NCBI RefSeq assembly: GCF_000612505.1
Contig: NZ_CP004078.1
Location: 5,107,001-5,171,000, forward strand
Origin: Paenibacillus sabinae T27
GTDB taxonomy: Bacteria > Bacillota > Bacilli > Paenibacillales > Paenibacillaceae
DNA: 64,000 bases
Reading direction: 5' to 3'
In this document: one piece after another, positions 8,567 through 17,010 of the stretch
Layout: the number at the start of each line of letters is the position of its first letter
Position numbering within the stretch: position 1 is the stretch's first letter
The notes under the pieces: generated by a model
The model's input: only the letters and a program-made list of their open reading frames with translations
Database searches by the model: none
What the model was told of the DNA's origin: nothing
Translations under genes and position numbers: made by a program

Positions 8567-10600
8567 ATGACAAGCAGGTGGGTTGTTTTTTCACCCGATG
8601 GGGATATTCAGACGGAATTTATGCTTAGCAGCGGCATTCCTTATTATTGTGTGCGCTATTGTAACCGGCCCTTGATCCGGCCTTCGAAGCTGGGCTTCAC
8701 CCTGGAACATGCCGAACCGCTTAACCGGAACTTCAGGGTCACCGCCGCCAGATATGACAGCTTTGATGAGACGTGGACACAGCCCTGGGGTGAAGTTAAG
8801 GAAATACGCAATCATTACAACGAACTCCGCGTGGAGCTTGAACAGACAACCCCGTCTGCGCGCCGAATGTCGATTATTTTTCGCGTATACAATGACGGTC
8901 TGGGCTTCCGCTACGAGCTGCCCGAGCAGGAGCACCTCTCCCGTTTGGAAATCCGAAGCGAAGAAACCGAATTTGCCCTTACCGATGTGGACGAGGCCTG
9001 GTGGATTCCCGCTTATTCGAAGATGTATACCGAAGGTCTTTACAATGTAACCCCCATTCATTCCATTCCTTACCGCGCCGTCCATACCCCTTTAACGATG
9101 AAAATGACGGATGGATTATACCTCAGCATTCACGAAGCCGAACTCTCCCGCTATTCCACAATGACCCTGATGCCCCTGGAAAATAATACGCTTGCAGCCG
9201 ACCTCATTCCCTGGTCCGACGGCGTTAAAGTTAAAGGCTCCACTCCGCTAAAAACGCCCTGGCGAACGATCCAGATTGCGGAAACGCCGGGCGATTTGAT
9301 TACCTCCTATTTGATTCTTAATCTGAATGAACCGAACAGGCTGGGAGAGGTTTCGTGGGTGCGGCCGGGCAAGTATATCGGCATTTGGTGGGGCATGCAT
9401 CTGGGGCTTTACACCTGGAGCTACGGCCCGAAGCATGGCGCAACGACCGAGAATGCCAAGCGGTATATTGATTTTGCCGCCGAAAACGGTATACCGATGG
9501 TGGTAATCGAGGGGTGGAACATCGGGTGGGAGAACGACTGGACCAAGCATGGTGAGAAATTCAGCTTTACAACCCCTTATCCGGACTATGACATTGTGGA
9601 AGTCACTTCGTATGCCGCGAGCAAGGGCGTGAAAATCATCGGTCACATGGAGACGGCTGGAGCGATTCAGAATCTGGAGCGACAAATGGAGGCGGCTTTT
9701 ACTTTATTTAAAAAGCTCGGGATAGACGTTGTCAAAACCGGGTATGTCTCCCCCGACCCTGCTCTCAAGCGCTTTGACGATCAAGGGAATCTGATCAGTA
9801 TGGAATGGCTTGGCGGTCAATATATGGTCGACCATCATCTAAAAGTCATCGAAACCGCGGCCAGGTATCAGATCAGCCTGATCGCCCATGAGCCGGTAAA
9901 AGATACGGGTGAACGGCGGACCTACCCGAATATGATGACCCGTGAAGGCGCGCGGGGACAGGAGTTCGATGCTTCCGCCGAATATGTCGGCAACCCGCCG
10001 GACCATACGACCATCCTGCCTTTCACCCGGATGCTTGCCGGGCCCATGGACTATACGCCGGGGATTGTTAGGCTGATCTATAAGGAATTCAGACCGGGCA
10101 ACCGGGTGCGGGGGACGTTAGCCAAGCAGCTCGCGCTGTATGTCATTCTGTACAGTCCTCTGCAAATGGCCGCCGACCTGCCGGAACATTACGAACAGCA
10201 GCGGGCAGCCTTTCAATTTATTCTGGATGTTCCGACCGATTGGCAGGATACCAAGGTGCTGAACGGTGAAATCGGAGATTATGTAACGATTGCCCGCAAA
10301 GACAGAAACAGCGAGGATTGGTATCTGGGCAGCATTACCGATGAGTGCGGGCGTATGCTTGAAGCACCGCTTGCTTTTCTTGATCCCGGAAAATCTTACG
10401 TGGCCGAAATATATGCCGACGGCCCCAATGCGGACTGGAGGATCAATCCCTATCCCCTGACTATTTCCAGGGTATTGGTTGATAGCAGCGTAACCCTGTC
10501 GCTGAAGCTTGCCCCGGGAGGCGGGCAGGCCATTCGCATCCGTCCGGCTGCCCCGGACGACATCAGGTCCCATCCTTCGCAGCATGATCAAAAAAGATAG
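8567..10600 (+). CDS. glycoside hydrolase family 97 enzyme
   Basis: The 677-residue protein matches GH97: an N-terminal super-sandwich domain, a catalytic barrel from roughly residue 265 (VRPGKYIGIWWG), the motif HEPVKDTGERRTYPN from residue 441, and a C-terminal beta domain. Known GH97 enzymes are alpha-glucosidases or alpha-galactosidases and use inverting or retaining mechanisms depending on subgroup; the barrel segment VVKTGYV here looks more SusB-like, but I cannot fix the subgroup. There is no signal peptide, so it should act in the cytoplasm, unlike exported Bacteroidetes SusB. The GAGGAGG site supports the ATG. It is not in an obvious operon. Confidence 0.88.
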   Translation: MTSRWVVFSPDGDIQTEFMLSSGIPYYCVRYCNRPLIRPSKLGFTLEHAEPLNRNFRVTAARYDSFDETWTQPWGEVKEIRNHYNELRVELEQTTPSARRMSIIFRVYNDGLGFRYELPEQEHLSRLEIRSEETEFALTDVDEAWWIPAYSKMYTEGLYNVTPIHSIPYRAVHTPLTMKMTDGLYLSIHEAELSRYSTMTLMPLENNTLAADLIPWSDGVKVKGSTPLKTPWRTIQIAETPGDLITSYLILNLNEPNRLGEVSWVRPGKYIGIWWGMHLGLYTWSYGPKHGATTENAKRYIDFAAENGIPMVVIEGWNIGWENDWTKHGEKFSFTTPYPDYDIVEVTSYAASKGVKIIGHMETAGAIQNLERQMEAAFTLFKKLGIDVVKTGYVSPDPALKRFDDQGNLISMEWLGGQYMVDHHLKVIETAARYQISLIAHEPVKDTGERRTYPNMMTREGARGQEFDASAEYVGNPPDHTTILPFTRMLAGPMDYTPGIVRLIYKEFRPGNRVRGTLAKQLALYVILYSPLQMAADLPEHYEQQRAAFQFILDVPTDWQDTKVLNGEIGDYVTIARKDRNSEDWYLGSITDECGRMLEAPLAFLDPGKSYVAEIYADGPNADWRINPYPLTISRVLVDSSVTLSLKLAPGGGQAIRIRPAAPDDIRSHPSQHDQKR

Positions 10601-10769
10601 GGATCAAGTACATTACGACAGCAAATGATTAAGTCCACATGAATTAGAGTTCAAAAATTTCTCGAGCTCGTAAACTGCTGAAAGAGCAATTGTAGGAACT
10701 TAATAAATGTAAGATGCTTAATTTATCGTAACAAAACTATGAATCCTACATATAGTTTCCATCGTATCC
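10601..10769. other. intergenic gap between convergent genes
   Basis: AT-rich sequence between the GH97 gene and the convergent ABC permease. I see no clear terminator or other feature. Confidence 0.4.
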
Positions 10770-12008
10770 TCATACAACCTGATGCTTTTTAAATGTTCGA
10801 TAAGTAAGAGGCAGCAGCAGGGCTATAACGATTACTGCAAAGCCTACCATGACCTTGTACTCTGGAATCAACTGACCAAAAATATGGAACACTTCGTAGC
10901 CGGTTACTCTTACAATACTATCCATCATATTACTCGGCAGCAAATGCATCATGTGATTAAACAAGCGGCTGCTTTTGCTTTCCTGAAGAAACATCGGACC
11001 GATAAGGAAAATTGCGATTGCAATGATAACGGGAAAAGGACTCTTCATACGGCTGGACAGCCACAGCGTCACTGCTCCCACAAGCAGACAGGCCAGACCA
11101 CCAATGAAAACCGCCCACAAATACGTTTCAAAAACCGTGTAGGGGACTGGCGCCAACAGATCAATGATTTGTACACTGGCATTTCCGCCGTCAAATCCGC
11201 AAATCCCCAGCATCAAGAGTGTATAGGCTGTCAGCGCGAAGACTAGGAGTCCCAGTGACACGATGAAGCTCGCTTTCAACTTGGCGGCAATGACCCTGCT
11301 ACGCCCGTAGCGAGAGGATAAAATGATGGAGTCAGCCCCACTCTGGTATTCACCTGAAAACACAGGAGCGAGACTGAGTGCGATAACGAAAGCGGTGAAA
11401 AAAAAGACATATTGCAGATTCAAGAACACATTCTCCCAACCCGTAACATAGTCCATTTGGAAAGGAACAGGGATGTTCTTATTCATCTTGATGAAGAAGG
11501 CTTTATCTTCCGCCGAATAATTGCCAAACGTATAATCCATGTTCAAATATCCATGAACCTTCTCCATCCGTTTCTCGTAAAAAGCTTTTCCGTCACTTGG
11601 TTTCAACTTGTCGATAATATAGTAATTGTATTCCCCTATGGGAGAAAAAGCGGAACGAATCAAGGAGTCAATCTGTTGATCCTTTACTTCATATTTAGCA
11701 TAGGCTTCATTGGTAATCTCTCCTTTTTCATTAAGATTGTTCGGATCATGCATCAGCTTATAATGCCGATCAACCGCATCTGCTGCTTTTTCCACGGTTA
11801 GAGGACCGGCAAGTTGACGGTTGTACTCCTTTCGCAACGGGAAAGCTGCTATTCCTTTTAACTCTTTACCGTCCTTACCCGTTATGTACGCACCCGTAAC
11901 CAAAGTACTTGTCATCAATATGACCATTGCTGCCAAAATCGCAATCCCTGCAAAGAATGATTTCCGGCGCATGATCTTGCGCAGCTCGAACCGAGTCAAC
12001 GTATCCAT
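10770..12008 (-). CDS. ABC-2 type transporter permease
   Basis: The 412-residue protein has a first membrane segment near residues 17-40, a long extracytoplasmic loop (about 41-190) and five more hydrophobic segments in the C-terminal half. This is the usual shape of ABC-2 permeases with a large loop between the first two helices. It follows the ATPase gene by three bases, so the two are surely co-transcribed and form one exporter. No substrate can be inferred. Confidence 0.85.
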   Translation of the reverse strand: MDTLTRFELRKIMRRKSFFAGIAILAAMVILMTSTLVTGAYITGKDGKELKGIAAFPLRKEYNRQLAGPLTVEKAADAVDRHYKLMHDPNNLNEKGEITNEAYAKYEVKDQQIDSLIRSAFSPIGEYNYYIIDKLKPSDGKAFYEKRMEKVHGYLNMDYTFGNYSAEDKAFFIKMNKNIPVPFQMDYVTGWENVFLNLQYVFFFTAFVIALSLAPVFSGEYQSGADSIILSSRYGRSRVIAAKLKASFIVSLGLLVFALTAYTLLMLGICGFDGGNASVQIIDLLAPVPYTVFETYLWAVFIGGLACLLVGAVTLWLSSRMKSPFPVIIAIAIFLIGPMFLQESKSSRLFNHMMHLLPSNMMDSIVRVTGYEVFHIFGQLIPEYKVMVGFAVIVIALLLPLTYRTFKKHQVV

Positions 12009-12011
12009 CGG

Positions 12012-12914
12012 CTATGCCCCCTCTTTCTCTTCATCACTCACTGCGGCCTGTTCATCCTGGAAGTGATGCAGATAGAAATCCTCCAGCGTCGGCTGAACCG
12101 ATGCTGCTTGATCCGCAGGTTTCACCTTGGACACTATTCGCAGCTCCACCTGATCCCCTTCATGCCGCAGATTACTCACACAGTAGCGGGCGTTCCATTC
12201 CTCCGCTTCCCGGGCTGGAACATGGCATGACCATACGCAGCCTTCCATCGTCGCCGTCAGTTGTTCCACCGTACCTGTCATCAATAGTCCGCCTTGCTTC
12301 ACCACTAGAATCTGGTCGGCTATGTATTCCACATCCGATACAATATGCGTCGAAAGGATGACAATCTTGTCCCGGGCAAGATCAGCGATGAGGTTGCGGA
12401 AGCGTACCCGTTCCTTGGGATCAAGTCCCGCCGTCGGCTCGTCCAGCACCAGCACGCGGGGATCGTTCAGCATCGCTTGGGCAATGCCCAGGCGCTGCTT
12501 CATCCCCCCTGAGAACGTGCGGATTTTCTTGCGTGCTGCCTCCGACAGGGCCACCGTCCGCAAAAGCTCCCTAGCTTTGCCCTTTGCCGCGGGCAGAGTC
12601 AACCCCTTCAGTGATCCCACATACCAGAGGAACTCCTCTGCGCTGAAATCGGGGTAATAACCGAAGTCCTGGGGCAAGTAGCCCAGCAGATCCCGATAAC
12701 GCTCCCCCATGCGGCTAATCTCCTGGCCGTTCATCTGAATCGTTCCCGATGTCGGGCTCAGAATACCGCAGATCATCCGCATCAGCGTTGTTTTTCCCGC
12801 CCCGTTGGCTCCAAGCAGACCGTATACACCGCTGGTCAACCGGACCGAAACGCCGTTCACCGCTTTTTTCGCGGAAAAATGCTTGCTTACCTCGTTCAAG
12901 GTCAGTTCGAGCAT
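12012..12914 (-). CDS. ABC transporter ATP-binding protein (exporter type)
   Basis: This 300-residue ATPase has Walker A GANGAGKT (35-42), signature FSGGM (134-138) and Walker B VLVLDEP (154-160), then an ABC-2-associated C-terminal domain. It powers the permease encoded three bases downstream. It lies 52 bases after the membrane protein of the ECF sigma cluster, so the whole 10770-14287 block is probably one transcript. Exporters encoded with an ECF sigma factor often serve antimicrobial-peptide or envelope-stress resistance; here that is only analogy. Confidence 0.9.
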   Translation of the reverse strand: MLELTLNEVSKHFSAKKAVNGVSVRLTSGVYGLLGANGAGKTTLMRMICGILSPTSGTIQMNGQEISRMGERYRDLLGYLPQDFGYYPDFSAEEFLWYVGSLKGLTLPAAKGKARELLRTVALSEAARKKIRTFSGGMKQRLGIAQAMLNDPRVLVLDEPTAGLDPKERVRFRNLIADLARDKIVILSTHIVSDVEYIADQILVVKQGGLLMTGTVEQLTATMEGCVWSCHVPAREAEEWNARYCVSNLRHEGDQVELRIVSKVKPADQAASVQPTLEDFYLHHFQDEQAAVSDEEKEGA

Positions 12915-12966
12915 CTTATGCCTCCTCCTTGTATGCCCCGTTTCTCCTGCATGCTTTTCCAGAATG

Positions 12967-13752
12967 TCACATCAGCATTTTTGATGCGGTTTCCAGACTC
13001 CGGCAAGTCTTGCGCACCCCGCTTACCTCGAAAGCAATTCCTGCGGCTGTGAGCATCATCAAGGCCTGCCACACCCCGATTGCCGATGATTCAAACAGCC
13101 AGTGGGAGGGATTAAACGCCAAAACCGTCTGCATCAGCGCCACCAGAGCGCCATAGATCAGGCAGTAGTATCCACAGTTTGGGGTACGAACCCGATTCAG
13201 CAGCCACAAGCAGCCAAAACAAGTCAGATTGAATGGCGCCAGCAAATAGAGCAGTATGACCGCGATTTCCATCTGCATCCAAGCACTCATTAAGACGGCC
13301 AGCAGTGCCAGACCTATCAGATCCGCCATTCCGAGCAGACTCATGCGAACTAGCGTCAGCTTCTCCAGAAGATGGCGCGTACTAAGTTCAATCTCCAGCA
13401 TATGGCAGCTTAACGAACGGGTCAGCGTCTGTATCCCCGCTATCACTAAGAGCGGTGCGGCGATAGAGGTCAGCATGACAAGCTGAACATTTCTAACTTG
13501 TTCTTGAAGGGAGTTGTGCAGCAATAGCCCCATCCCGAGAACAATCAGCAATTGAACAGCCCACACCTTCCAGCTGATGAAGCGAAGCTGGGTCATATAA
13601 AACTCTCCAAAGGAAGTTCTACGGCTCGCCTGTGCTTGACGCAGCACCTCCGCCGCCTCTTTGACCGTCTCCTGCAGCTTCTGCTGGTCAACGGGGGGCG
13701 AGGGGTAGTTCTTTAGGGCGGTGACGAGGGCATATTTCGATTCCTTCTTCAC
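12967..13752 (-). CDS. integral membrane protein of an ECF sigma cluster
   Basis: I do not recognise the family. The 261-residue protein has a hydrophilic N terminus of about 60 residues with a helical stretch, then about six membrane segments. A soluble N terminus plus membrane domain directly after an ECF sigma gene suggests an anti-sigma partner, but I see no zinc-binding HxxxCxxC motif, so this is a guess. The GTG at 13750-13752 stands eight bases after AAAGGAG; an upstream GTG at 13761 overlaps the ribosome binding site. The start lies inside the sigma gene, giving a 65-base overlap. Confidence 0.7.
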   Translation of the reverse strand: MKKESKYALVTALKNYPSPPVDQQKLQETVKEAAEVLRQAQASRRTSFGEFYMTQLRFISWKVWAVQLLIVLGMGLLLHNSLQEQVRNVQLVMLTSIAAPLLVIAGIQTLTRSLSCHMLEIELSTRHLLEKLTLVRMSLLGMADLIGLALLAVLMSAWMQMEIAVILLYLLAPFNLTCFGCLWLLNRVRTPNCGYYCLIYGALVALMQTVLAFNPSHWLFESSAIGVWQALMMLTAAGIAFEVSGVRKTCRSLETASKMLM

Positions 13753-14287
13753 CGGACTCACTCCTTTCTAAATAGCGTCTTAATACGCCCAGCCCGCGCT
13801 TCACCCGATATTGCACCATGCACATATTCACTCCCGTTATGCGAGCAATGTCGTGGAAGGCCAAATCCAGGCAAAACCGCATGAACACCATCTCCCGCTG
13901 CTCTTCAGGGAGCAACTGGAGCAATTCATGCACCAGTTGCTCCCTTTCCACCTGCTCCTCTATGGAACTGTATTGCTGTGAAGCTACCCGGCCTATTGCC
14001 TCCCCCGCTTCCTCCCAGGATAGGGGCGGCCGCTTCCGCAGATGATCGTTGCACAGATTACGGGCGATCATGTATAAGTAACTGCGGCATTTTCCGGTAT
14101 TTTTGTAATTCTCAATGTGTCTGCAAAAGCGATAGAAGGTTTCCTGAGTCAAATCCTTCGACTCTTCCCCGTTCCGGACCCTCCAATAACAATACTTCTG
14201 GATACCGGCGTAATATCGCTCAATCAGCGGCGTCAGATACTCAGGTTTCCCCCGCTGGATGCGCCGAATCCATTCACTCTCATCCAC
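13688..14287 (-). CDS. ECF-type RNA polymerase sigma factor
   Basis: The 199-residue protein has region 2 (DLTQETFYRFCRHIENY, then YLYMIARNLCNDHLRKR) and region 4 (LLPEEQREMVFMRF to VKRGLGVLRRYLE) of sigma-70 family ECF factors. It starts at the GTG at 14285-14287 behind AGGAGGGG. The last 25 or so residues are an unconserved tail read through the start of the next gene in another frame, so the two are probably translationally coupled. It most likely drives its own operon with the membrane protein and ABC exporter. Confidence 0.9.
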   Translation of the reverse strand: MDESEWIRRIQRGKPEYLTPLIERYYAGIQKYCYWRVRNGEESKDLTQETFYRFCRHIENYKNTGKCRSYLYMIARNLCNDHLRKRPPLSWEEAGEAIGRVASQQYSSIEEQVEREQLVHELLQLLPEEQREMVFMRFCLDLAFHDIARITGVNMCMVQYRVKRGLGVLRRYLERSESGEEGIEICPRHRPKELPLAPR

Positions 14288-14376
14288 TACATCCCCTCCT
14301 CTCTATTATGTATAACTGTTTTTTTTCGAGAAAAAGTGAACTCAAACTGTGACTTTTTTGTGAAACTCCCTAATCT

Positions 14377-14544
14377 TTATGTTTTCGTATGAACCAGCAT
14401 GCTTGTGATAGAGTTGAGCATAAACCCCTTCTTTTTTAGTTTGGTATCATATTGCTCCGTAAGCCTAACAATAAATTCATCCTCACCCGAACGTTTTGCC
14501 GCGGTAATAATCTGGTCAAAATTAACGACATCAGGTCGCTTACG
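14377..14544 (-). pseudogene. remnant of an ABC exporter ATPase domain
   Basis: The minus-strand frame reads RPDVVNFDQIITAAKR, then EDEFIVRLTEQYDTKL, then KKKGFMLN. This matches the stretch between the Q-loop and signature motif of MsbA/LmrA-type exporter ATPases (pattern GRPDATDEEIIxAA, then HDFIxxLPxGYDTxL, then GxxLSGGQ). It stops where LSGGQ should follow, and there is no Walker A in front. The frame upstream of 14544 is unrelated. I read it as gene debris; an unrelated short protein is possible. Confidence 0.5.
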
Positions 14545-14620
14545 CGGGTGACCACCTGACCCGGCCGGGTGGACCCTGCGCAGCTCCCGCCAAGCTATCT
14601 TGCTGGCGATGATAAGCACA

Positions 14621-14697
14621 AAGCCCCCTCGGGTCAAAGATAAGGCAGGACGCATCCGGCGGATGGCCTTTTATCCTTGTTACCCAGGAGGGGGCTT
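14621..14697. repeat. 77-base nested inverted repeat
   Basis: The outer arms AAGCCCCCTCGGGT (from 14621) and ACCCAGGAGGGGGCTT (ending 14697) pair with a small bulge. Inside, ATAAGGC pairs with GCCTTTTAT, and CATCC with GGATG around GGC. It stands between the ABC remnant and the QorB-like gene and could be a fold-back (MITE-like) element or the terminator of a lost gene. Confidence 0.55.
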
Positions 14698-14743
14698 ATA
14701 TGATCAGCGCTTTAACTAGCCTTTTTTCATTCCTGTCTCAGCC

Positions 14744-15610
14744 TTATGCCTTCAACTGGCCGATGATAGCGCGAATGCCTTCCGCAAGCGGCGTTGCCGG
14801 ACGGTTCAGCAGCTTCTCCAAATCGCCGCTCTCGATATCGATTGCCCCTTCGCGGATTCCCCGCTGGATGCCGAGAAGGATAGGCAGTACGGCTTCCGGA
14901 ACGCCCGCTTCGGACATAATGCCCGCATACGTCTCATCATCCACCTGCAGAACGGGAACCTCTCTGCCCAGGGCATCGGCTACGGCTGCAGCCAGCTCCT
15001 CTTGCGTCTTCGGTCTGCCAGCGAGCTCATATACCGTATTCTCATGGCCTTCGCCCGTCAACACGGCCGCAGCCGCCTGCGCGTAGTCGCGGCGGACAGC
15101 CCATCCGGTCTTGCCGGAACCGGCCGAAGTCACCCAAGGTGCTCCGCCCAATGCCGCTTGAATGGAGCCCGTCTCATTCTCCAGATACCAGTTGTTCCGA
15201 AGGAAGCTGTAGGGAATCCCGGACTCGCGGATAGCCTTCTCCGTGATGCGGTGCACTTCCGCCAGAAACAATCCGCTCTCATCCGCATTGCTGACGCTGG
15301 TGTAGGCAATGAAGCCAACACCGGCCCGCTTCGCCGCGTCTACGGCGGCTGTATGCTGGCGGATTCGGGTCTCATTGTCGCCGTCGGCAGATACGATCAG
15401 CAGCCGATCCACGCCGGCAAACGCCGCATCCAGCGTTTCCGGCGCATCAAAATCCCCGTGCCGGACTTGGGCGCCGCGTGCCTTAAGGCTCGCCGCCTTC
15501 TCCGGGTTCCTTACGCTGACGACGAGGTCTCCCGCAGGCACTGATTCAAGTAAAAACTCCGCCACAATCGAACCGAAATGTCCCGTAGCTCCTGTTAACG
15601 CGATCTTCAT
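14744..15610 (-). CDS. NmrA-like NAD(P)-binding oxidoreductase (QorB type)
   Basis: The 288-residue protein starts with the Rossmann motif TGATGHFGSIVAEFLL (6-21) and carries VSVRNPEKAASL, AAKRAGVGFIAYTS and SFLRNNWYLEN, which are typical of the QorB/NmrA-like atypical short-chain dehydrogenases. E. coli QorB reduces quinones with NADPH; the substrate here is unknown. GGAGGAG precedes the ATG by five bases. It is a single gene next to other redox enzymes. Confidence 0.87.
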   Translation of the reverse strand: MKIALTGATGHFGSIVAEFLLESVPAGDLVVSVRNPEKAASLKARGAQVRHGDFDAPETLDAAFAGVDRLLIVSADGDNETRIRQHTAAVDAAKRAGVGFIAYTSVSNADESGLFLAEVHRITEKAIRESGIPYSFLRNNWYLENETGSIQAALGGAPWVTSAGSGKTGWAVRRDYAQAAAAVLTGEGHENTVYELAGRPKTQEELAAAVADALGREVPVLQVDDETYAGIMSEAGVPEAVLPILLGIQRGIREGAIDIESGDLEKLLNRPATPLAEGIRAIIGQLKA

Positions 15611-15726
15611 TTAAACTCCTCCACTCTAAAAGGTATAGCCCGATGAGGGCACAGGCTTTCAATCAATCCTGTAACTATTGTAGTTACAGGTTGGAGAAGT
15701 GTCAATCCTTTTTACTGTCCTTTGGG

Positions 15727-16311
15727 TCATTTTCCCGCAAAATACCGCTCCACCTTGTTCAGCTTCTTCGTATGATTCCCCTTCCGGCTTTCCATAGACC
15801 CGAATTCGAAGAACTTAACCTTGCGGATGCCGACGAAATGGAACACCGCCCTCTTCATCAGCACTTTATGCGCATTGTTCAGCGTCAGCAGAGGATAATG
15901 AGCCGGACCTTTCATCGTGGAGATGCAGACGACGCTTTTTCCCTTCAGCAGCCCTTCGGGATAAATCCGGTTCGGCCGGTCCCTGTAAGCAAAGTTCGAG
16001 GAGAACAGCCGGTCGAAATAGCCCAGCAGCATCGCCGGCGGCCTCCCCCAAAAAATCGGATAAATGAACACAATCCGGTCGGCCCAGCCGATTTGCGCTC
16101 TGTATTTTTCCATCTCCGGGTCCTTGTGCATATCCCTTCTTCTGCGCTCCTTGTTGTACACCAGCGCCGGGTTGAACTGCTCTTCATACAAATCCAGCAC
16201 CTGGATTTCCCCGGAAGCCGCATTTTGCCCGATCCCCTGCTGAACGGCGTTCAGGAAGGCACCATTCAGACTTTCACGGCTCGGGTGGGCATAGACGATC
16301 AAGGTGTTCAT
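15727..16311 (-). CDS. NAD(P)H-dependent flavodoxin-fold oxidoreductase (KefF/MdaB-like)
   Basis: The 194-residue protein begins MNTLIVYAHPSRESLNGAFL, the FMN-binding loop of the NQO1/KefF flavodoxin-like family, and has the second signature FIYPIFWGRPPAMLLGYFDR. Such enzymes reduce quinones or azo compounds by two electrons. I prefer the ATG at 16309-16311, nine bases after AGGAG, over the GTG just before it. It is divergent from a MarR gene and faces two copies of a palindrome in the shared 145-base gap, so it is the likely target of that MarR. Confidence 0.88.
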   Translation of the reverse strand: MNTLIVYAHPSRESLNGAFLNAVQQGIGQNAASGEIQVLDLYEEQFNPALVYNKERRRRDMHKDPEMEKYRAQIGWADRIVFIYPIFWGRPPAMLLGYFDRLFSSNFAYRDRPNRIYPEGLLKGKSVVCISTMKGPAHYPLLTLNNAHKVLMKRAVFHFVGIRKVKFFEFGSMESRKGNHTKKLNKVERYFAGK

Positions 16312-16331
16312 CACGCATCGCTCCTAATTAG

Positions 16332-16345
16332 TTATCAAATGATAA
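16332..16345. promoter_or_regulatory. predicted MarR operator, site 1
   Basis: TTATCAAATGATAA: arms TTATCA and TGATAA around AA. It lies just upstream of the flavodoxin-fold gene and is repeated at 16384-16397. Confidence 0.65.
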
Positions 16346-16383
16346 TTTTCATTTTACAACCATATTAAGTCACCGCATTTTAG

Positions 16384-16397
16384 TTGTCAAATGATAA
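16384..16397. promoter_or_regulatory. predicted MarR operator, site 2
   Basis: TTGTCAAATGATAA, one base different from site 1 and 52 bases from it (about five helical turns), in the same divergent gap. It is 60 bases before the MarR start. Confidence 0.65.
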
Positions 16398-16456
16398 ATA
16401 GATTGCGCGCCAAAAAAATATTTGTCATAATAATCCCACATAGAGAGGTGATCACC

Positions 16457-16888
16457 ATGCCATTACCTGAATTCGCCTTCAAACTAAGGACATTCGGAAC
16501 CGGATTCTCCAAGATAACCCATCGGCTACTTACGGAGATCAAACCCGAAGACGTTACTATGCTTCAGTTCGAGATCCTGTATCTTCTGTACACCGAGGAC
16601 TCCCCGACTTTTGGGCGGATCGGCGCCTGCGTGGGCATGTCCCTGCCGAATACGAGCCGTGAAGTCAAGAAGCTGATGGAGAAGAAGCTGGTGACCAAAC
16701 GGGCCGATCTCAAGGATAAAAGAGTTCATTTTGTCGAGCTTTCTCCAGCCGGAACGGAACTTATGGACGAATGCTCGGCCAGACTGGAGAGGCTGATCGC
16801 CGAACAGTTTGCCCATTTGAATCCGGAGGAGACCGCCGAAGTGATGCAGGCTCTTGACCTTTTGTCCGAGAAGCTGCTGGGGGAATGA
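16457..16888 (+). CDS. MarR family transcription regulator
   Basis: The 143-residue protein has the MarR fold: helical dimer region, helix-turn-helix FGRIGACVGMSLPNTSREVKKLMEKKLV and a wing with DLKDKRVHFVELSPAG, where the DKR is a hallmark. The frame is open further upstream, but I start at the ATG at 16457-16459 with GAGGTG close before it. It is divergent from the KefF/MdaB-like gene and likely represses both genes through the two TTATCAAATGATAA sites. Confidence 0.9.
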   Translation: MPLPEFAFKLRTFGTGFSKITHRLLTEIKPEDVTMLQFEILYLLYTEDSPTFGRIGACVGMSLPNTSREVKKLMEKKLVTKRADLKDKRVHFVELSPAGTELMDECSARLERLIAEQFAHLNPEETAEVMQALDLLSEKLLGE

Positions 16889-16903
16889 AAACTTATGATG
16901 GCG

Positions 16904-17005
16904 CAAGAAGAAACGGCTTCGCCGTCCTCTGGAAGAGGAAGGCATCCGTCTCTCGTAAAAATATCAGGTTAAGGATAAGCGCGAAGCTTACCTTTCTGAT
17001 ATTTC
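16904..17005 (+). repeat. structured intergenic repeat, copy A
   Basis: First of three copies in the window (others at 44111 and 44658). It begins CAAGAAGAAACG, folds into a hairpin (outer ACGG/CCGT, inner CCTCT/AGAGG), then has TCTCGTAAAAAT and a second hairpin (AAATATCAG/CTGATATTT outside, TAAGC/GCTTA inside) and ends ATTTC. The stems differ in sequence from the other copies but stay paired. An intrinsic terminator follows at once. It starts 15 bases past the MarR stop. Confidence 0.75.
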
Positions 17006-17010
17006 AAAAA

